The notes: generated from the sequence alone by a model not told the origin. DNA of 64,000 bases from Pseudomonas sp. A-1 (GCF_004801855.1 NZ_SSTC01000017.1:1-64000); one strand, 5' to 3'; shown: positions 19,943 through 35,971, counted from the first letter of the stretch. Numbers and translations are program-made.

Positions 19943-21466
19943 TTACTTCAGGCCGGGGATCTTCCAGCCGTTGACGTCGTACTCGCTCATGCACTTCTGC
20001 GACAGCTCGCGCATCTTCCTCATCTCGCCGGTGGCGCGGGCGCTGCCCAGGCACTGGATGCGGATGGCGTCGGCGGTGCCGGCGTAGTTCAGCTCGTACA
20101 GGTGGTGGCGGCCGCCGAACTCGGTGCCGATGGCGTCCCACATCAGCTTCATGATCTTGATCCGGTCGGTGTGCTTGATGTCGCCGGAGCCGCGGCAGTA
20201 GCGGGCCAGGGCGGCGTCGAGTTCCGGATTCTGCAGGTCGACGTTGCTGCCCGGCAGGTAGATCAGGCCGCTGGCCGCGGTGGTCTTGATGATGTGGAAG
20301 ATCTTGTCGTAGGCCATCGGCGCGAAGGTGCGGTAGTTGAACGCCGATTCGGTCGGCGGCAGGTAGGCACCGTTCTGCCACTTCTCGGCGGCCAGGCACA
20401 TGTGGTCGGTGATCGACCAGAACAGGTTGCGCCAGGCCACCACTTCACCCAGATCGGCGCTCACGCTGCGGAAGTCGATGGCACCGGTGCACTCCAGCAC
20501 CTGCTCGAGCAGGCCGGCGAGGAAGTCCAGCTTGACCGCGAAGCGGGTGCAGGCCTGCAGCGGGTACAGGCGACCGAAGCCGGCGGCGAAGCCCCACTGC
20601 ACCAGCTTCTGCTTGTCCTTGTAGATCAGCACGTCTTCCCACGGGATGAACACATTCTCGAGGATCAGGATCGCGTCGTTCTCGTCGAAGCGCGAGGACA
20701 GCGGGTAATCGAACGGTGAGGAGGTGTCGGTGGCGTTCTTCTCGTAGGACACGCGGGAGATCAGCTTGACCCCCTTGGCGTTCATCGGGGTGATGAACAG
20801 CAGGGCGAAGTCGGGATCGTCGCCGATCTCCTGGGCCGCGGTCTGGCCGATGAAGTTGTAGTGGGTCAGCGCGGAGTTGGTGGCCACCACCTTGGCGCCG
20901 TTGACGTAGATGCCCTCGTCGGTTTCGCGGGTGACGTGGACGTAGATGTCCTTGACCGTGTCGCTCGGCTTGTTGCGGTCGATCGGCGGGTTGACGATGG
21001 CGTGGTTCAGGTACAGGCAGTTTTCCTGGATGCGCTTGTACCAGGTCCGCGCGTTGCCTTCGAAGCGGCCGTAGAACTCGGGGTTGGCGCCCAGGGTGTC
21101 GCCGAAGGCGGCCTTGTAGTCGGCGGTGCGGCCCATCCAGCCGTAGCTCATGCGCGCCCATTCGGCGATGGCGTCGCGCTGCTCGAGCATCTCCTCGCGG
21201 GAGCGGGCGTAGCGGAAGAACTTGTGGGTGTAGCCGCCGTTGCCGGTGTCGGTCGCCCAGCACAGCTTGTCCTTGGTTTCCGGGGCGTGCAGGGCATCGT
21301 AGAGAGAGGCCACGGTCTGTGCCGAGTTGCGAAACGCCGGGTGGGTGGTGACGTCCTCGACGCGCTCGCCGGCGTAGTAGACCTCGCGACCGTCGCGCAG
21401 GCTGGCGAGGAATTCCTCGCCATTGAACGGACGACCGGCTTGCTTGATGTGGCTCTCGGGTTTCAT
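19943..21466 (-). CDS. hpaB: 4-hydroxyphenylacetate 3-monooxygenase-type oxygenase (HpaB family)
   Basis: A 507-residue two-component flavin monooxygenase, oxygenase component, full length for the HpaB family. It uses free FADH2 supplied by a reductase (HpaC) to ortho-hydroxylate phenols such as 4-hydroxyphenylacetate. Family segments are GYTHKFFRYARSREEM, SYGWMGRTADYKAAF, NCLYLNHAIVNPPIDRNK, FENVFIPWEDV-like ILENVFIPWEDVLIYK and GSGDIKHTDRIKIMKLMWD. The ATG at 21466 has GAGAGAG upstream; a GTG two codons earlier is less well placed. No hpaC, hpaD or other ring-cleavage gene is in the window, so the reductase must be encoded elsewhere. A LuxR gene lies 100 bp upstream. Confidence 0.9.
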   Translation of the reverse strand: MKPESHIKQAGRPFNGEEFLASLRDGREVYYAGERVEDVTTHPAFRNSAQTVASLYDALHAPETKDKLCWATDTGNGGYTHKFFRYARSREEMLEQRDAIAEWARMSYGWMGRTADYKAAFGDTLGANPEFYGRFEGNARTWYKRIQENCLYLNHAIVNPPIDRNKPSDTVKDIYVHVTRETDEGIYVNGAKVVATNSALTHYNFIGQTAAQEIGDDPDFALLFITPMNAKGVKLISRVSYEKNATDTSSPFDYPLSSRFDENDAILILENVFIPWEDVLIYKDKQKLVQWGFAAGFGRLYPLQACTRFAVKLDFLAGLLEQVLECTGAIDFRSVSADLGEVVAWRNLFWSITDHMCLAAEKWQNGAYLPPTESAFNYRTFAPMAYDKIFHIIKTTAASGLIYLPGSNVDLQNPELDAALARYCRGSGDIKHTDRIKIMKLMWDAIGTEFGGRHHLYELNYAGTADAIRIQCLGSARATGEMRKMRELSQKCMSEYDVNGWKIPGLK

Positions 21467-21543
21467 GGGCACGCTCTCTCTCGATTCTTGTAGTGGGTGA
21501 CTACTACGAAGAGATCAGGTTAATGGAGCCTGCCGGCGAGGGT

Positions 21544-21564
21544 TGTCACCTGAAAATGGTGACA
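21544..21564. promoter_or_regulatory. Palindrome between luxR and hpaB (possible LuxR operator)
   Basis: TGTCACC-N7-GGTGACA, 7-bp perfect arms, lies between the luxR stop codon and hpaB, about 80 bp before the hpaB start. A second, partial GTCACC occurs at about 21508-21513 inside a GTAGT/ACTAC inverted repeat. Dyads of about 20 bp are typical LuxR-family operators; a weak luxR terminator is the alternative reading. Confidence 0.45.
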
Positions 21565-21566
21565 GC

Positions 21567-22319
21567 TCACTGGCAGAGAGCGAACAGCTGGGCGCGGCTG
21601 GAGATGCCCAGCTTCTCGTAGGCGCGCTTGCGGTAGGTGGCCACGCTGTTGAGCGAGACGCCCAGTTCGTCGGCGATCAGCTCGCTCTTCTTGCCCTGCA
21701 GCACCGCCTGGCAGACCTGCTGCTCGCGGTGCGAGAGGAAGGCCAGCGGGCCCTGGGCGAGCATCTTCTGGTTGATCAGGTAGTGCTTGACCAGCAGGCT
21801 GCTGAGCAGCCGCGCGGCGGCGGCTTCGTCCTCGGGATGGCGGAACACCTCGCCGAAGCTGCCCGCGCGGCGGTACAGGTTGAGGTAGTAGTTGCCTGCC
21901 TCGTGGCCGCGGATGATCGACAGCTTGTCCTTGAAGCCCGGCTCGTCGAAGAAGCGCCGCCGGTAGTTGGGGCCCATCTCGTTGCCCAGGTGTTCCAGGT
22001 GCAGCACGTGCAGCTCGCCCGGCGGGCATTCCTTGAGCAGGGCGAAGTTGGGGTCCTGCATGTAGCGGCGCTCGCTGATGTAGGAGTGGGCGAGGGCACG
22101 GGCCGACTCGTCTTGGGCGAAGTCCTTGTACAGCAGGGTGGAGACGCGCTTGTCCGCGGCGCAGAAGAACAGCATGCACTGGTCGGCGCCCAGCACGGCG
22201 TGGACCCAGTCGAGGAAACGCTCGAGGAAGTCGTCCTCGCCGAGACCGTCGAGCAGGGCCAGCAGGGCGGGGGAGGGCAGCCAGCCGGGTGCGGGCTGGC
22301 CGGTGGGGGATGCGGTCAT
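21567..22319 (-). CDS. LuxR-type transcriptional regulator
   Basis: A 250-residue regulator. The C-terminus is a GerE/LuxR helix-turn-helix (LSHREQQVCQAVLQGKKSELIADELGVSLNSVATYRKRAYEKLGI, positions about 188-235). The N-terminal 180 residues have no receiver Asp pattern and no clear match to the acyl-homoserine lactone pocket, so a GAF-like or other small-molecule sensor is possible. It is on the same strand and directly upstream of hpaB, which is its most likely target. The ATG at 22319 has only a weak GAAGAG upstream. Confidence 0.82.
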   Translation of the reverse strand: MTASPTGQPAPGWLPSPALLALLDGLGEDDFLERFLDWVHAVLGADQCMLFFCAADKRVSTLLYKDFAQDESARALAHSYISERRYMQDPNFALLKECPPGELHVLHLEHLGNEMGPNYRRRFFDEPGFKDKLSIIRGHEAGNYYLNLYRRAGSFGEVFRHPEDEAAAARLLSSLLVKHYLINQKMLAQGPLAFLSHREQQVCQAVLQGKKSELIADELGVSLNSVATYRKRAYEKLGISSRAQLFALCQ

Positions 22320-22471
22320 GGCTTCACTCTTCGTCGCTGGCAGCGTTGTCCGATGACAAGTGTAATCCTCCGGCCTCGGCGACAGCCTGCGTCTCGGGGA
22401 CAGTGGTCGGGCCGTCGTCATGCCTGGAAAATGTGGGGGCGTAAGCTTGTCAGCATCTTCGCCCATCGTCA

Positions 22472-27613
<5,142 letters not shown>

Positions 27614-27779
27614 GAATCGCCTCGTCCCTGTGAAAAATCCAAGCAGGGCGCGACTTTAGCGCATGCGCAGGGGAGCGGGAAATGTGACGGAGTCAACGTC
27701 TCTGCGCTGAACTCCCGGCCGCCCGCTCGTCATCCCCCCTTGCCGCCGGCCAGGTTGCCGAAGATGTCGGGGAAAAGAC

Positions 27780-27807
27780 GAGCCCGCGCGCGGGTAGCGG
27801 CGGGCTC
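27780..27807 (-). terminator. Hairpin downstream of the ccoN1-microprotein unit
   Basis: An 8-bp stem (27780-27787 with 27800-27807) with a GC-rich 12-nt loop. On the minus strand GTCTTTTCC follows. It lies about 65 bp after the microprotein stop codon and is the probable end of that transcript. Confidence 0.55.
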
Positions 27808-27870
27808 CAAGGCGTCCTCGTGGGACGGGGCGCCATCCATGGCATGGAACACCCGGTTGGCGGCTGGCCC

Positions 27871-28038
27871 TCAGGCGACCAGCCGGCGCGACTCGGCAGC
27901 GGCCAGGCGCCACATGGCCTGGGGATCGTCGGCGAAGGGCAGGTGCGCGGCAGCGTCCAGCTCCTCGGCGGAATGGCCCTTCAGGCTGCGGTACAGGCCG
28001 AACAGGCTCAGCAGGGTGAGGCAGGACAGGATCAGCAT
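27871..28038 (-). CDS. LPFADDP microprotein, paralogue 1
   Basis: A 55-residue protein with an N-terminal membrane helix (about 2-17, ILSCLTLLSLFGLYRSL) and a cytoplasmic or periplasmic tail containing LDAAAHLPFADDP. The same LDxAxxLPFADDP motif is in the small protein downstream of the second ccoN (31106-31339), so both are paralogues tied to ccoN. GAGGAGA precedes the ATG, and the gene begins 11 bases after the ccoN1 stop. The size and location recall small cbb3-oxidase accessory subunits such as CcoQ or CcoM, but the sequence resembles neither. This copy lacks the Cys-rich tail of its paralogue. Confidence 0.8.
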   Translation of the reverse strand: MLILSCLTLLSLFGLYRSLKGHSAEELDAAAHLPFADDPQAMWRLAAAESRRLVA

Positions 28039-28049
28039 GGCGGTTCTCC

Positions 28050-29489
<1,440 letters not shown>

Positions 29490-29588
29490 GGCTGTTCCGG
29501 ATGCACGCAGGTTTTTGGGTTTTTGCCCTGTAATCGGGCCTTGGCAAGGCCGCGATAGTCTGGCGCGCACGGAATGATTCAACAAACT

Positions 29589-29616
29589 AATAATTGTGAG
29601 CTATAAATGCATTATT
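29589..29616. promoter_or_regulatory. AT-rich inverted repeat between ccoN1 and lysR
   Basis: AATAAT (29589-29594) and ATTATT (29611-29616) are perfect arms separated by 16 bases, in an AT-rich island that stands out in the GC-rich surroundings. The ccoN1-lysR intergenic region is about 205 bp. A LysR regulator usually binds such a dyad and controls its divergent neighbour, so this is a candidate operator/promoter. No clear ANR/FNR box was found. Confidence 0.4.
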
Positions 29617-29694
29617 TTTGATGGTTGGCCGGGTGCCATGCGCCGCCGCAAGGCCCCCGCCCACGCCTGGCAGCCTCCACCGGAACGCGCAAAA

Positions 29695-30558
29695 ATGGAC
29701 ATCGAACTTGCCCGCACCTTCCTCGAAATCGTCCGCTGCGGCAGCTTCATCGCTGCCGCCGAGCGGCTGCACGTCACCCAGACGGCGATCACCGCACGGG
29801 TGCAGAACCTGGAGGGGCAGCTCGACTGCAAGCTCTTCGTGCGCAACCGCTCCGGCGCCACACTCACCGCCAACGGCACGGCGTTCGTCGCCTACGCGAA
29901 CCAGCTGATCCAGACCTGGGAGGCCGCCCAGCGCGATCTGCCCCTGCCCGAGGGGTATCGCAAGCTGCTCCATGTGGGAGGCGAGGTCAGCCTGAGCAGT
30001 CCGCTGCTGCTGCAGTGGGTGCGGCGCCTGCGCGAGCGCTTCCCGCAGCACGCCATACGCGCCGAGACCGGCGCTCCCGCGCAACTGCTGGAGCAGCTCG
30101 AGGATGGCCGCCTGGATGCGGCGCTGGTCCACAGCCCCGTCTACTGGGCCGGCCTGCAGGTCGAGCCGCTGCTGGAGGAGCGCCTCGTCCTGGTGCGCTC
30201 GGTGAAGAACCCCGAACCCTACCTGTACATCGACTGGGGCGAGGATTTCCGCCGTGGGCACGACGCCGCCCTGCCCGAACATGCGCGGGCCGGGCTCAGT
30301 TTCAACCTCGGTCCGCTGGCCCTGCAGTACCTGCTGGAGCAGGGCGGCACCGGCTATTTCCGCACCCGGGTGGTGCAGGCCTACCTGGAGCGCGGCCTGC
30401 TGGAGCGGGTGCCCCGGGCTCCCGAGTTCAGCTACCCCGTGTATCTGGTCTACGTCCGCGAGCGCGACACCGCGGAGCTGCAGCAGGCCTTCGCGCTGTT
30501 GCGCGAAGTATCCCGGCAGGAACGGGACTGGTCGCAGCGCTGGGATCCACTGATCTAG
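29695..30558 (+). CDS. LysR family regulator divergent from ccoN1
   Basis: A 287-residue LysR-type regulator: winged helix-turn-helix (residues 1-60, ARTFLEIVRCGSFIAAAERLHVTQTAITARVQNLE) followed by a co-inducer-binding domain. The start at 29695 (MDIELARTF) fits the family; the open frame upstream to 29596 runs through the AT-rich promoter. It is divergent from ccoN1, the usual geometry for a LysR regulator and its target. The inducer cannot be predicted. Confidence 0.88.
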   Translation: MDIELARTFLEIVRCGSFIAAAERLHVTQTAITARVQNLEGQLDCKLFVRNRSGATLTANGTAFVAYANQLIQTWEAAQRDLPLPEGYRKLLHVGGEVSLSSPLLLQWVRRLRERFPQHAIRAETGAPAQLLEQLEDGRLDAALVHSPVYWAGLQVEPLLEERLVLVRSVKNPEPYLYIDWGEDFRRGHDAALPEHARAGLSFNLGPLALQYLLEQGGTGYFRTRVVQAYLERGLLERVPRAPEFSYPVYLVYVRERDTAELQQAFALLREVSRQERDWSQRWDPLI

Positions 30559-30631
30559 GGCCTTGCCCGCCCAGCGGCGAACGGAGTGCGGCTGGGCGGT
30601 ATGGGGTTCTGCGCAGCCGGTCGCCAAAGTA

Positions 30632-30654
30632 ATCGTTAACCTGAGCGTAACGAT
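30632..30654. promoter_or_regulatory. Inverted repeat upstream of the mdcA-like remnant
   Basis: ATCGTTA-N9-TAACGAT, 7-bp perfect arms, about 80 bp before the ATG of the mdcA-like fragment. The geometry suits a LysR-type operator. It may be a surviving target of the MdcR-like regulator encoded at 38953-39870; this is inference. Confidence 0.35.
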
Positions 30655-30733
30655 CGACCGCCGGGCTTGATTGAACGCCCCTGCCCCGAAACCCTACCGT
30701 GACTCCACGACAGCGGAACCTCGTGGAGTAGCC

Positions 30734-30907
30734 ATGACAACAACAATTTCCCCCCCGCCGCAGTGGTCGCGCCGGCGCAGCGAGAAGCAGCGCCGCCTCG
30801 CCCAGGTGCGCCAGCTGGCCGACGGCGTGGTCCTGCCGACCGACAGGATCGTCGCCGCCCTGGAAGCGCTGCTCGCCCCCGGCGATCGCGTGGTGCTGGA
30901 AGGCAAC
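30734..30907 (+). pseudogene. Fragment of malonate decarboxylase alpha subunit (mdcA), 5' end
   Basis: An ATG with GGAG 6 bases upstream opens 58 codons that closely resemble, from memory, the N-terminus of Pseudomonas MdcA (QWSRRRSEKQRRLAQVRQL, LPTDRIVAALEALLAPGDRV, VLEGN). After the last Asn the expected NQKQADFL is missing and similarity ends, although the frame stays open by chance. The rest of the gene (family length about 550 residues) and the other mdc genes are absent. The stretch 30908-31105 holds no gene I can support, only a hairpin at 31021-31052. This is read as a remnant of a deleted malonate decarboxylase operon. Confidence 0.5.
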
Positions 30908-31020
30908 ATGCCGGCGCGCCAGAGTGCTCAGGTGGGCTGCGCCGGCACAGGTGATCTGGAGGTGCTGCTCGAGTCTGGCCAGGCTCATCATGCGCGCGAT
31001 GTTCTGATCGATGCCCGCAG

Positions 31021-31052
31021 GCCAACGGCCCCGCCTTGCGCGGGCCGTTGGC
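31021..31052 (-). terminator. Hairpin downstream of microprotein 2
   Basis: Arms GCCAACGGCC (31021-31030) and GGCCGTTGGC (31043-31052) form a 10-bp stem, with 3 more pairs possible inside the loop. It lies about 55 bp past the microprotein stop on the minus strand, without a U-tract. Confidence 0.4.
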
Positions 31053-31105
31053 GTTGGGGGATATCTGTTTGCTTCGCCTGGGTGGATTCCGAGCATGGCG
31101 ATCCA

Positions 31106-31339
31106 TCAGGCGGCAAAGCTCTGCCAGTCATCACAGCGACCACGGCAAGAACCCGGACAGGCACATCCCGTGCGGCTGCGCCCGGTGGCCTGCTCCATGC
31201 GCCGCGCCACCTCCGGGTCGTCCGCAAAGGGCAGCATGGTCGCCTCGTCCAGACCGCGCTGGCTCTTGCCCGAGAGACAGAACTGCACGGCGGCGATGAA
31301 CAGGGTCGCGCAGGTCAGCAACCAGAACTCGTTGGTCAT
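31106..31339 (-). CDS. LPFADDP microprotein with Cys-rich tail, paralogue 2
   Basis: A 77-residue protein: an N-terminal membrane helix (about 4-22, EFWLLTCATLFIAAVQFCL), the shared motif LDEATMLPFADDP (about 30-42), and a C-terminal tail with four Cys (GCACPGSCRGRC) that could bind a metal or cluster. GAGGAGC precedes the ATG. The gene follows ccoN2 on the same strand, but an intrinsic terminator sits between them, so expression needs read-through. The position equals PA4134, next to ccoN4 of P. aeruginosa (from memory). Function unknown; an accessory part of the CcoN4-type oxidase is the natural guess. Confidence 0.82.
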   Translation of the reverse strand: MTNEFWLLTCATLFIAAVQFCLSGKSQRGLDEATMLPFADDPEVARRMEQATGRSRTGCACPGSCRGRCDDWQSFAA

Positions 31340-31362
31340 GGTGTTGCTCCTCAAATAAAAAA

Positions 31363-31382
31363 GCCCGGCGCAAGCGCCGGGC
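31363..31382 (-). terminator. Intrinsic terminator between ccoN2 and microprotein 2
   Basis: GCCCGGCG and CGCCGGGC form a perfect 8-bp stem with a 4-nt loop. On the minus strand TTTTTTATTT follows immediately, and the ribosome binding site of the microprotein comes straight after the U-tract. It lies 6 bases after the ccoN2 stop. Confidence 0.85.
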
Positions 31383-31388
31383 GAAAGG

Positions 31389-32816
<1,428 letters not shown>

Positions 32817-32895
32817 GTCGAAACCTTTCTGCTGACGGTGTCCAGGCGGCCGCAGCGCAGGGCGCGGCACGTTGCACACTGTAGAAGGCAGGTTC

Positions 32896-32938
32896 GCGGC
32901 AAAACAGACTCAGATCGACGCGATTCGACCGGATCAGA
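32896..32938 (-). promoter_or_regulatory. Shared 43-bp element, copy 1 (ccoN2 promoter)
   Basis: On the plus strand it reads AAACAGACTCAGATC, 13 bases, then CGGATCAGA. Copies 2 and 3 have the same two blocks at exactly the same spacing. It ends 80 bp upstream of the ccoN2 start and overlaps the stop codon of the mocR gene. The repeated TCAGA units lie 24 bp apart, a direct-repeat layout like that of MocR/GntR operators. Confidence 0.6.
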
Positions 32939-34406
32939 ACGAGGCGATGATGCGCCCGAGCACTTCCATGGCGCGCTCGCTCTGCGCGTCCCACGGATGG
33001 CCGTAGTTGAGCCGCGCGCAGTTGCCGAAGCGCCGGGTGGCCGAGAAGATCGGCCCTGGCGCCAGGCTGATGCCCTGCGCCAGGGCCAGCTGGAACAGCT
33101 GCAGCGAGTCGACCTGCTCGGGGAATTCGAACCACAGGAAATAGCCGCCGCCCGGCCGGGTCACCCGCGTGCTGGCCGGGAAGTGCCGCGCCGCCGAGGC
33201 CAGCATCGACGCCTGCTGGCTCTCCAGCGCGTGGCGCAGCCGGCGCAGGTGGCGGTCGAAGCCGCCGTGCTGCAGGTAGTCGGCGATGGCCGCCTGCGCC
33301 GGCACCGACGGCGAGATGGTGGTCATCAGCTTGAGCCGGCGGATCTGCTCGGCCCAGCGCCCGCCGGCCACCCAGCCGACCCGGTAGCCCGGCGCCAGGC
33401 ACTTGGAGAACGAGCCGCAGTGCATCACCAGGCCCTCGCGGTCGAAGCTCTTCACCGGCTTGGGCGGCTGGCTGCCGAAGTACAGCTCGGCGTAGACGTC
33501 GTCCTCAATCAGCGGCACCTGATGGCGCTGCAGCAGCTCGTACAGCGCACGCTTGCGGTCCTCGGCCATGCTCGCGCCGAGCGGGTTCTGCAGGCTGCTC
33601 ATGAACCAGCAGGCCTTGATCGGCAACTGCTGGAGACTGGCCTCCAGGCTGGCCAGGTCGATGCCCTCGCGCGGGTGCACGGGGATCTCCACCGCCTTGA
33701 GTTCCAGGCGCTCGAGCACCTGCAGGGTGGCGTAGAACGCCGGCGCCTCGATGGCCACCAGGTCGCCGGGGCGGGTCACGCACTGCAGGCACAGGTTGAG
33801 CGCCTCCATGGCGCCGGTGCTGATGACCAGCTCCTCCAGCGGCAGCATCACCCCGCTGACCATGTAGCGCAGGGCGATCTGTCGGCGCAGGTCGGCGTTG
33901 CCCTCGGTCATGTCGGCGATCACACCGCGGGGCGACAGCTCGCGCACCGCGTGGCTCATCGAGCGTGCCAGGCGGGCGAGGGGGAACAGGTCGGGGCTGG
34001 GGAAGGCCGAGCCGAACGGCACGGTGTTCGGGTCCTTCAGCGAACCGAGCACCGAGAACACCAGTTCGCTGACGTCGACCACGCTGGTCTGCGCCTCGCG
34101 GGCGCTGATGCCGGGCTCCGGCAGCGGGCGCTGGGCCAGCTCGCGGACGAAGTAGCCCGAGCGTGCGCGGGCCACGATCAGCCCGCGACTCTCCAGCAGG
34201 TAGTAGGCCTGGAACACCGTCGACGGGCTGACCCCGTAGGTGCTGCTGGCATGCCGCACCGAGGGCACCCGTTGCCCGGGAGCGAGGATGCCGGAGCGGA
34301 TCAGCTCGGCGATCTCGTCGGCGAATTTCTCGTAGCGTTTCATCTTGTCCGGGCTCAGCGGCCTGCGGATGGGCGTGAGGTAGTCTAACTGCTTGCCGCT
34401 GCTCAT
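32934..34406 (-). CDS. mpaR: MocR-type GntR/aminotransferase regulator (MpaR-like)
   Basis: A 490-residue regulator. The N-terminal GntR winged helix (about 20-90, KFADEIAELIRSGILAPGQRVPSVR) is fused to a fold-type I aminotransferase domain (about 120-480) with the PLP-binding lysine in SFSKCLAPGYRVGW. MocR proteins sense PLP or amino-group ligands. Position and neighbours equal PA4132 (MpaR) of P. aeruginosa, beside ccoN4 and a ccoG-like gene. GGAG precedes the ATG. Its most likely targets are the three promoters carrying the 43-bp element; the first of these overlaps its own stop codon. The symbol rests on synteny and is tentative. Confidence 0.88.
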   Translation of the reverse strand: MSSGKQLDYLTPIRRPLSPDKMKRYEKFADEIAELIRSGILAPGQRVPSVRHASSTYGVSPSTVFQAYYLLESRGLIVARARSGYFVRELAQRPLPEPGISAREAQTSVVDVSELVFSVLGSLKDPNTVPFGSAFPSPDLFPLARLARSMSHAVRELSPRGVIADMTEGNADLRRQIALRYMVSGVMLPLEELVISTGAMEALNLCLQCVTRPGDLVAIEAPAFYATLQVLERLELKAVEIPVHPREGIDLASLEASLQQLPIKACWFMSSLQNPLGASMAEDRKRALYELLQRHQVPLIEDDVYAELYFGSQPPKPVKSFDREGLVMHCGSFSKCLAPGYRVGWVAGGRWAEQIRRLKLMTTISPSVPAQAAIADYLQHGGFDRHLRRLRHALESQQASMLASAARHFPASTRVTRPGGGYFLWFEFPEQVDSLQLFQLALAQGISLAPGPIFSATRRFGNCARLNYGHPWDAQSERAMEVLGRIIASF

Positions 34407-34438
34407 GGCTTGGCTCCGGGGGTTGGGCTGGCACCTGG

Positions 34439-34500
34439 CTTGTAGGGGCGAATTCTTTCGCCTTGCTGCGGTCGTTGGCGAATGAATCCGCCCCTACAAG
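34439..34500. repeat. REP-like imperfect palindrome
   Basis: Two 24-base arms (34439-34462 and 34477-34500) pair with two mismatches around a 14-base loop. The arms begin CTTGTAGGGGCGAA, a core known from dispersed Pseudomonas palindromes. It lies between the mocR start and the ccoG stop on the minus strand and could end the ccoG transcript. Confidence 0.75.
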
Positions 34501-34505
34501 GAGCA

Positions 34506-35918
34506 TCAGCGATGGCGCGGCGACACGAAGGTGCTGTTGGCGACGACGCGCACCGCGGGATCGTCCAGATCCGCCACCGTGAAGCGCAGTGGCGTGGTGC
34601 TCGCCTCGGCGCGCCCTTCGGTCAGCGCCACGCTCAGCGCCACGTCGACTATCTCCCCGGGCGCCAGCTGCAGCTCCTCGGCGCCCTGCAGCACGAAGGC
34701 CCCGGGCTCGACCAGCGAGATCGCATAGCGGTGCGCCTGCTGGGTCTTGTTGATCACCTTGAGGCGGTAGATGTTCTCGATCTGCCCGGCGCTGTTCTCG
34801 CGGTACAGGCCGCGGTCCTTGGTCACGTCCAGAGACACCAGCGGCCGTGCGTCGAGGGCCCAGCCGAAGGCGCCGAACATCAGCAGCAGCGCCGCGGCGT
34901 AGCCGACCAGGCGCGGGCGCAGCCAGCGGGTCCGGCCGCCGGTCAGCTCGCGCTCGGAGCTGTAGCGCACCAGGCCGCGGGCGTAGCCCATCTTGTCCAT
35001 GATGCTGTCGCAGGCGTCGACGCAGGCGCCGCAGCCGATGCATTCCAGCTGCAGACCGTCGCGGATGTCGATGCCGGTCGGGCAGACCTGCACGCACAGG
35101 GTGCAGTCGATGCAGTCGCCGAGGCCGAGGGCCCTGGGATCGGCTTCCTTCTTGCGTGCGCCACGGCTTTCGCCGCGTGCGGCGTCGTAGGAGACCACCA
35201 GGGTGTCGGCGTCGAACATCACGCTCTGGAAGCGCGAGTAGGGGCACATGTCGCGGCACACCTTCTCGCGCAGCCAGCCGGCGTTGAGGTAGGTAGCGGC
35301 GGCGAAGCAGAACACCCAGAAGGCGGCGGTGGCATCGAGCTGCAGGGTGAACAGGTCGTGCACCAGCGCGCGGATCGGCGTGAAGTAGCCGACGAAGGCC
35401 AGCGCGGTGACCAGGCTGACCGCCAGCCACAGGCCATGCTTGGCGCCGCGGCGCAGCAGTTTCTCGGCCGACCAGGGCGCGGCGTCCAGCTTGACGCGCT
35501 GCTGGCGGTCGCCCTCGGTGACCTTCTCCGCCCACATGAAGATCCAGGTCCACACGCTCTGCGGGCAGGCGTAGCCGCACCACACCCGCCCGGCGGCCAC
35601 GGTGATGGCGAACAGGCCGAAGGCGCAGATGATCAGTAGCGCCGAGAGCAGGATGAAATCCTGCGGCCAGAAGGTGGCGCCGAAGATGTAGAACTTGCGC
35701 CCGGCCAGATCCCAGAGCACCGCCTGGCGCCCGTTCCAGTTCAGCCAGGCGGTGCCGAAGAACAGCAGGAACAGCGCGCCAGCGCCAGCCAGGCGCAGGT
35801 TGCGGTACAGGCCGGTGAAGCTGCGGGTGTGGATCGGACCGCCGGCCTGGGCGGGTGTCAGGCGCGTGGCGCGCGGCTCGACTGTCTCGACGATCCGGGC
35901 GGGAATGCGTTCGCTCAT
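34506..35918 (-). CDS. ccoG: CcoG-like membrane ferredoxin
   Basis: A 470-residue inner-membrane protein. About five helices are spread over residues 40-360, with WCGYACPQ and CPYSRFQSVM Cys motifs. A double-cluster ferredoxin domain follows (CIDCTLCVQVCPTG and CIGCGACVDACD), and an Ig-like FixG C-terminal domain occupies about 365-470. In other bacteria CcoG (also FixG/RdxA) reduces copper for cbb3-oxidase assembly. This copy sits with the orphan ccoN/reductase cluster rather than with ccoNOQP and corresponds to PA4131. GGAG precedes the ATG. A copy of the 43-bp element lies 54 bp upstream, and it is divergent from the reductase operon. Confidence 0.9.
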   Translation of the reverse strand: MSERIPARIVETVEPRATRLTPAQAGGPIHTRSFTGLYRNLRLAGAGALFLLFFGTAWLNWNGRQAVLWDLAGRKFYIFGATFWPQDFILLSALLIICAFGLFAITVAAGRVWCGYACPQSVWTWIFMWAEKVTEGDRQQRVKLDAAPWSAEKLLRRGAKHGLWLAVSLVTALAFVGYFTPIRALVHDLFTLQLDATAAFWVFCFAAATYLNAGWLREKVCRDMCPYSRFQSVMFDADTLVVSYDAARGESRGARKKEADPRALGLGDCIDCTLCVQVCPTGIDIRDGLQLECIGCGACVDACDSIMDKMGYARGLVRYSSERELTGGRTRWLRPRLVGYAAALLLMFGAFGWALDARPLVSLDVTKDRGLYRENSAGQIENIYRLKVINKTQQAHRYAISLVEPGAFVLQGAEELQLAPGEIVDVALSVALTEGRAEASTTPLRFTVADLDDPAVRVVANSTFVSPRHR

Positions 35919-35971
35919 GGGATGGCTCCAAAGGGCCTGCAAAAGATGGGGCCATGATCGGAGATCGACTG

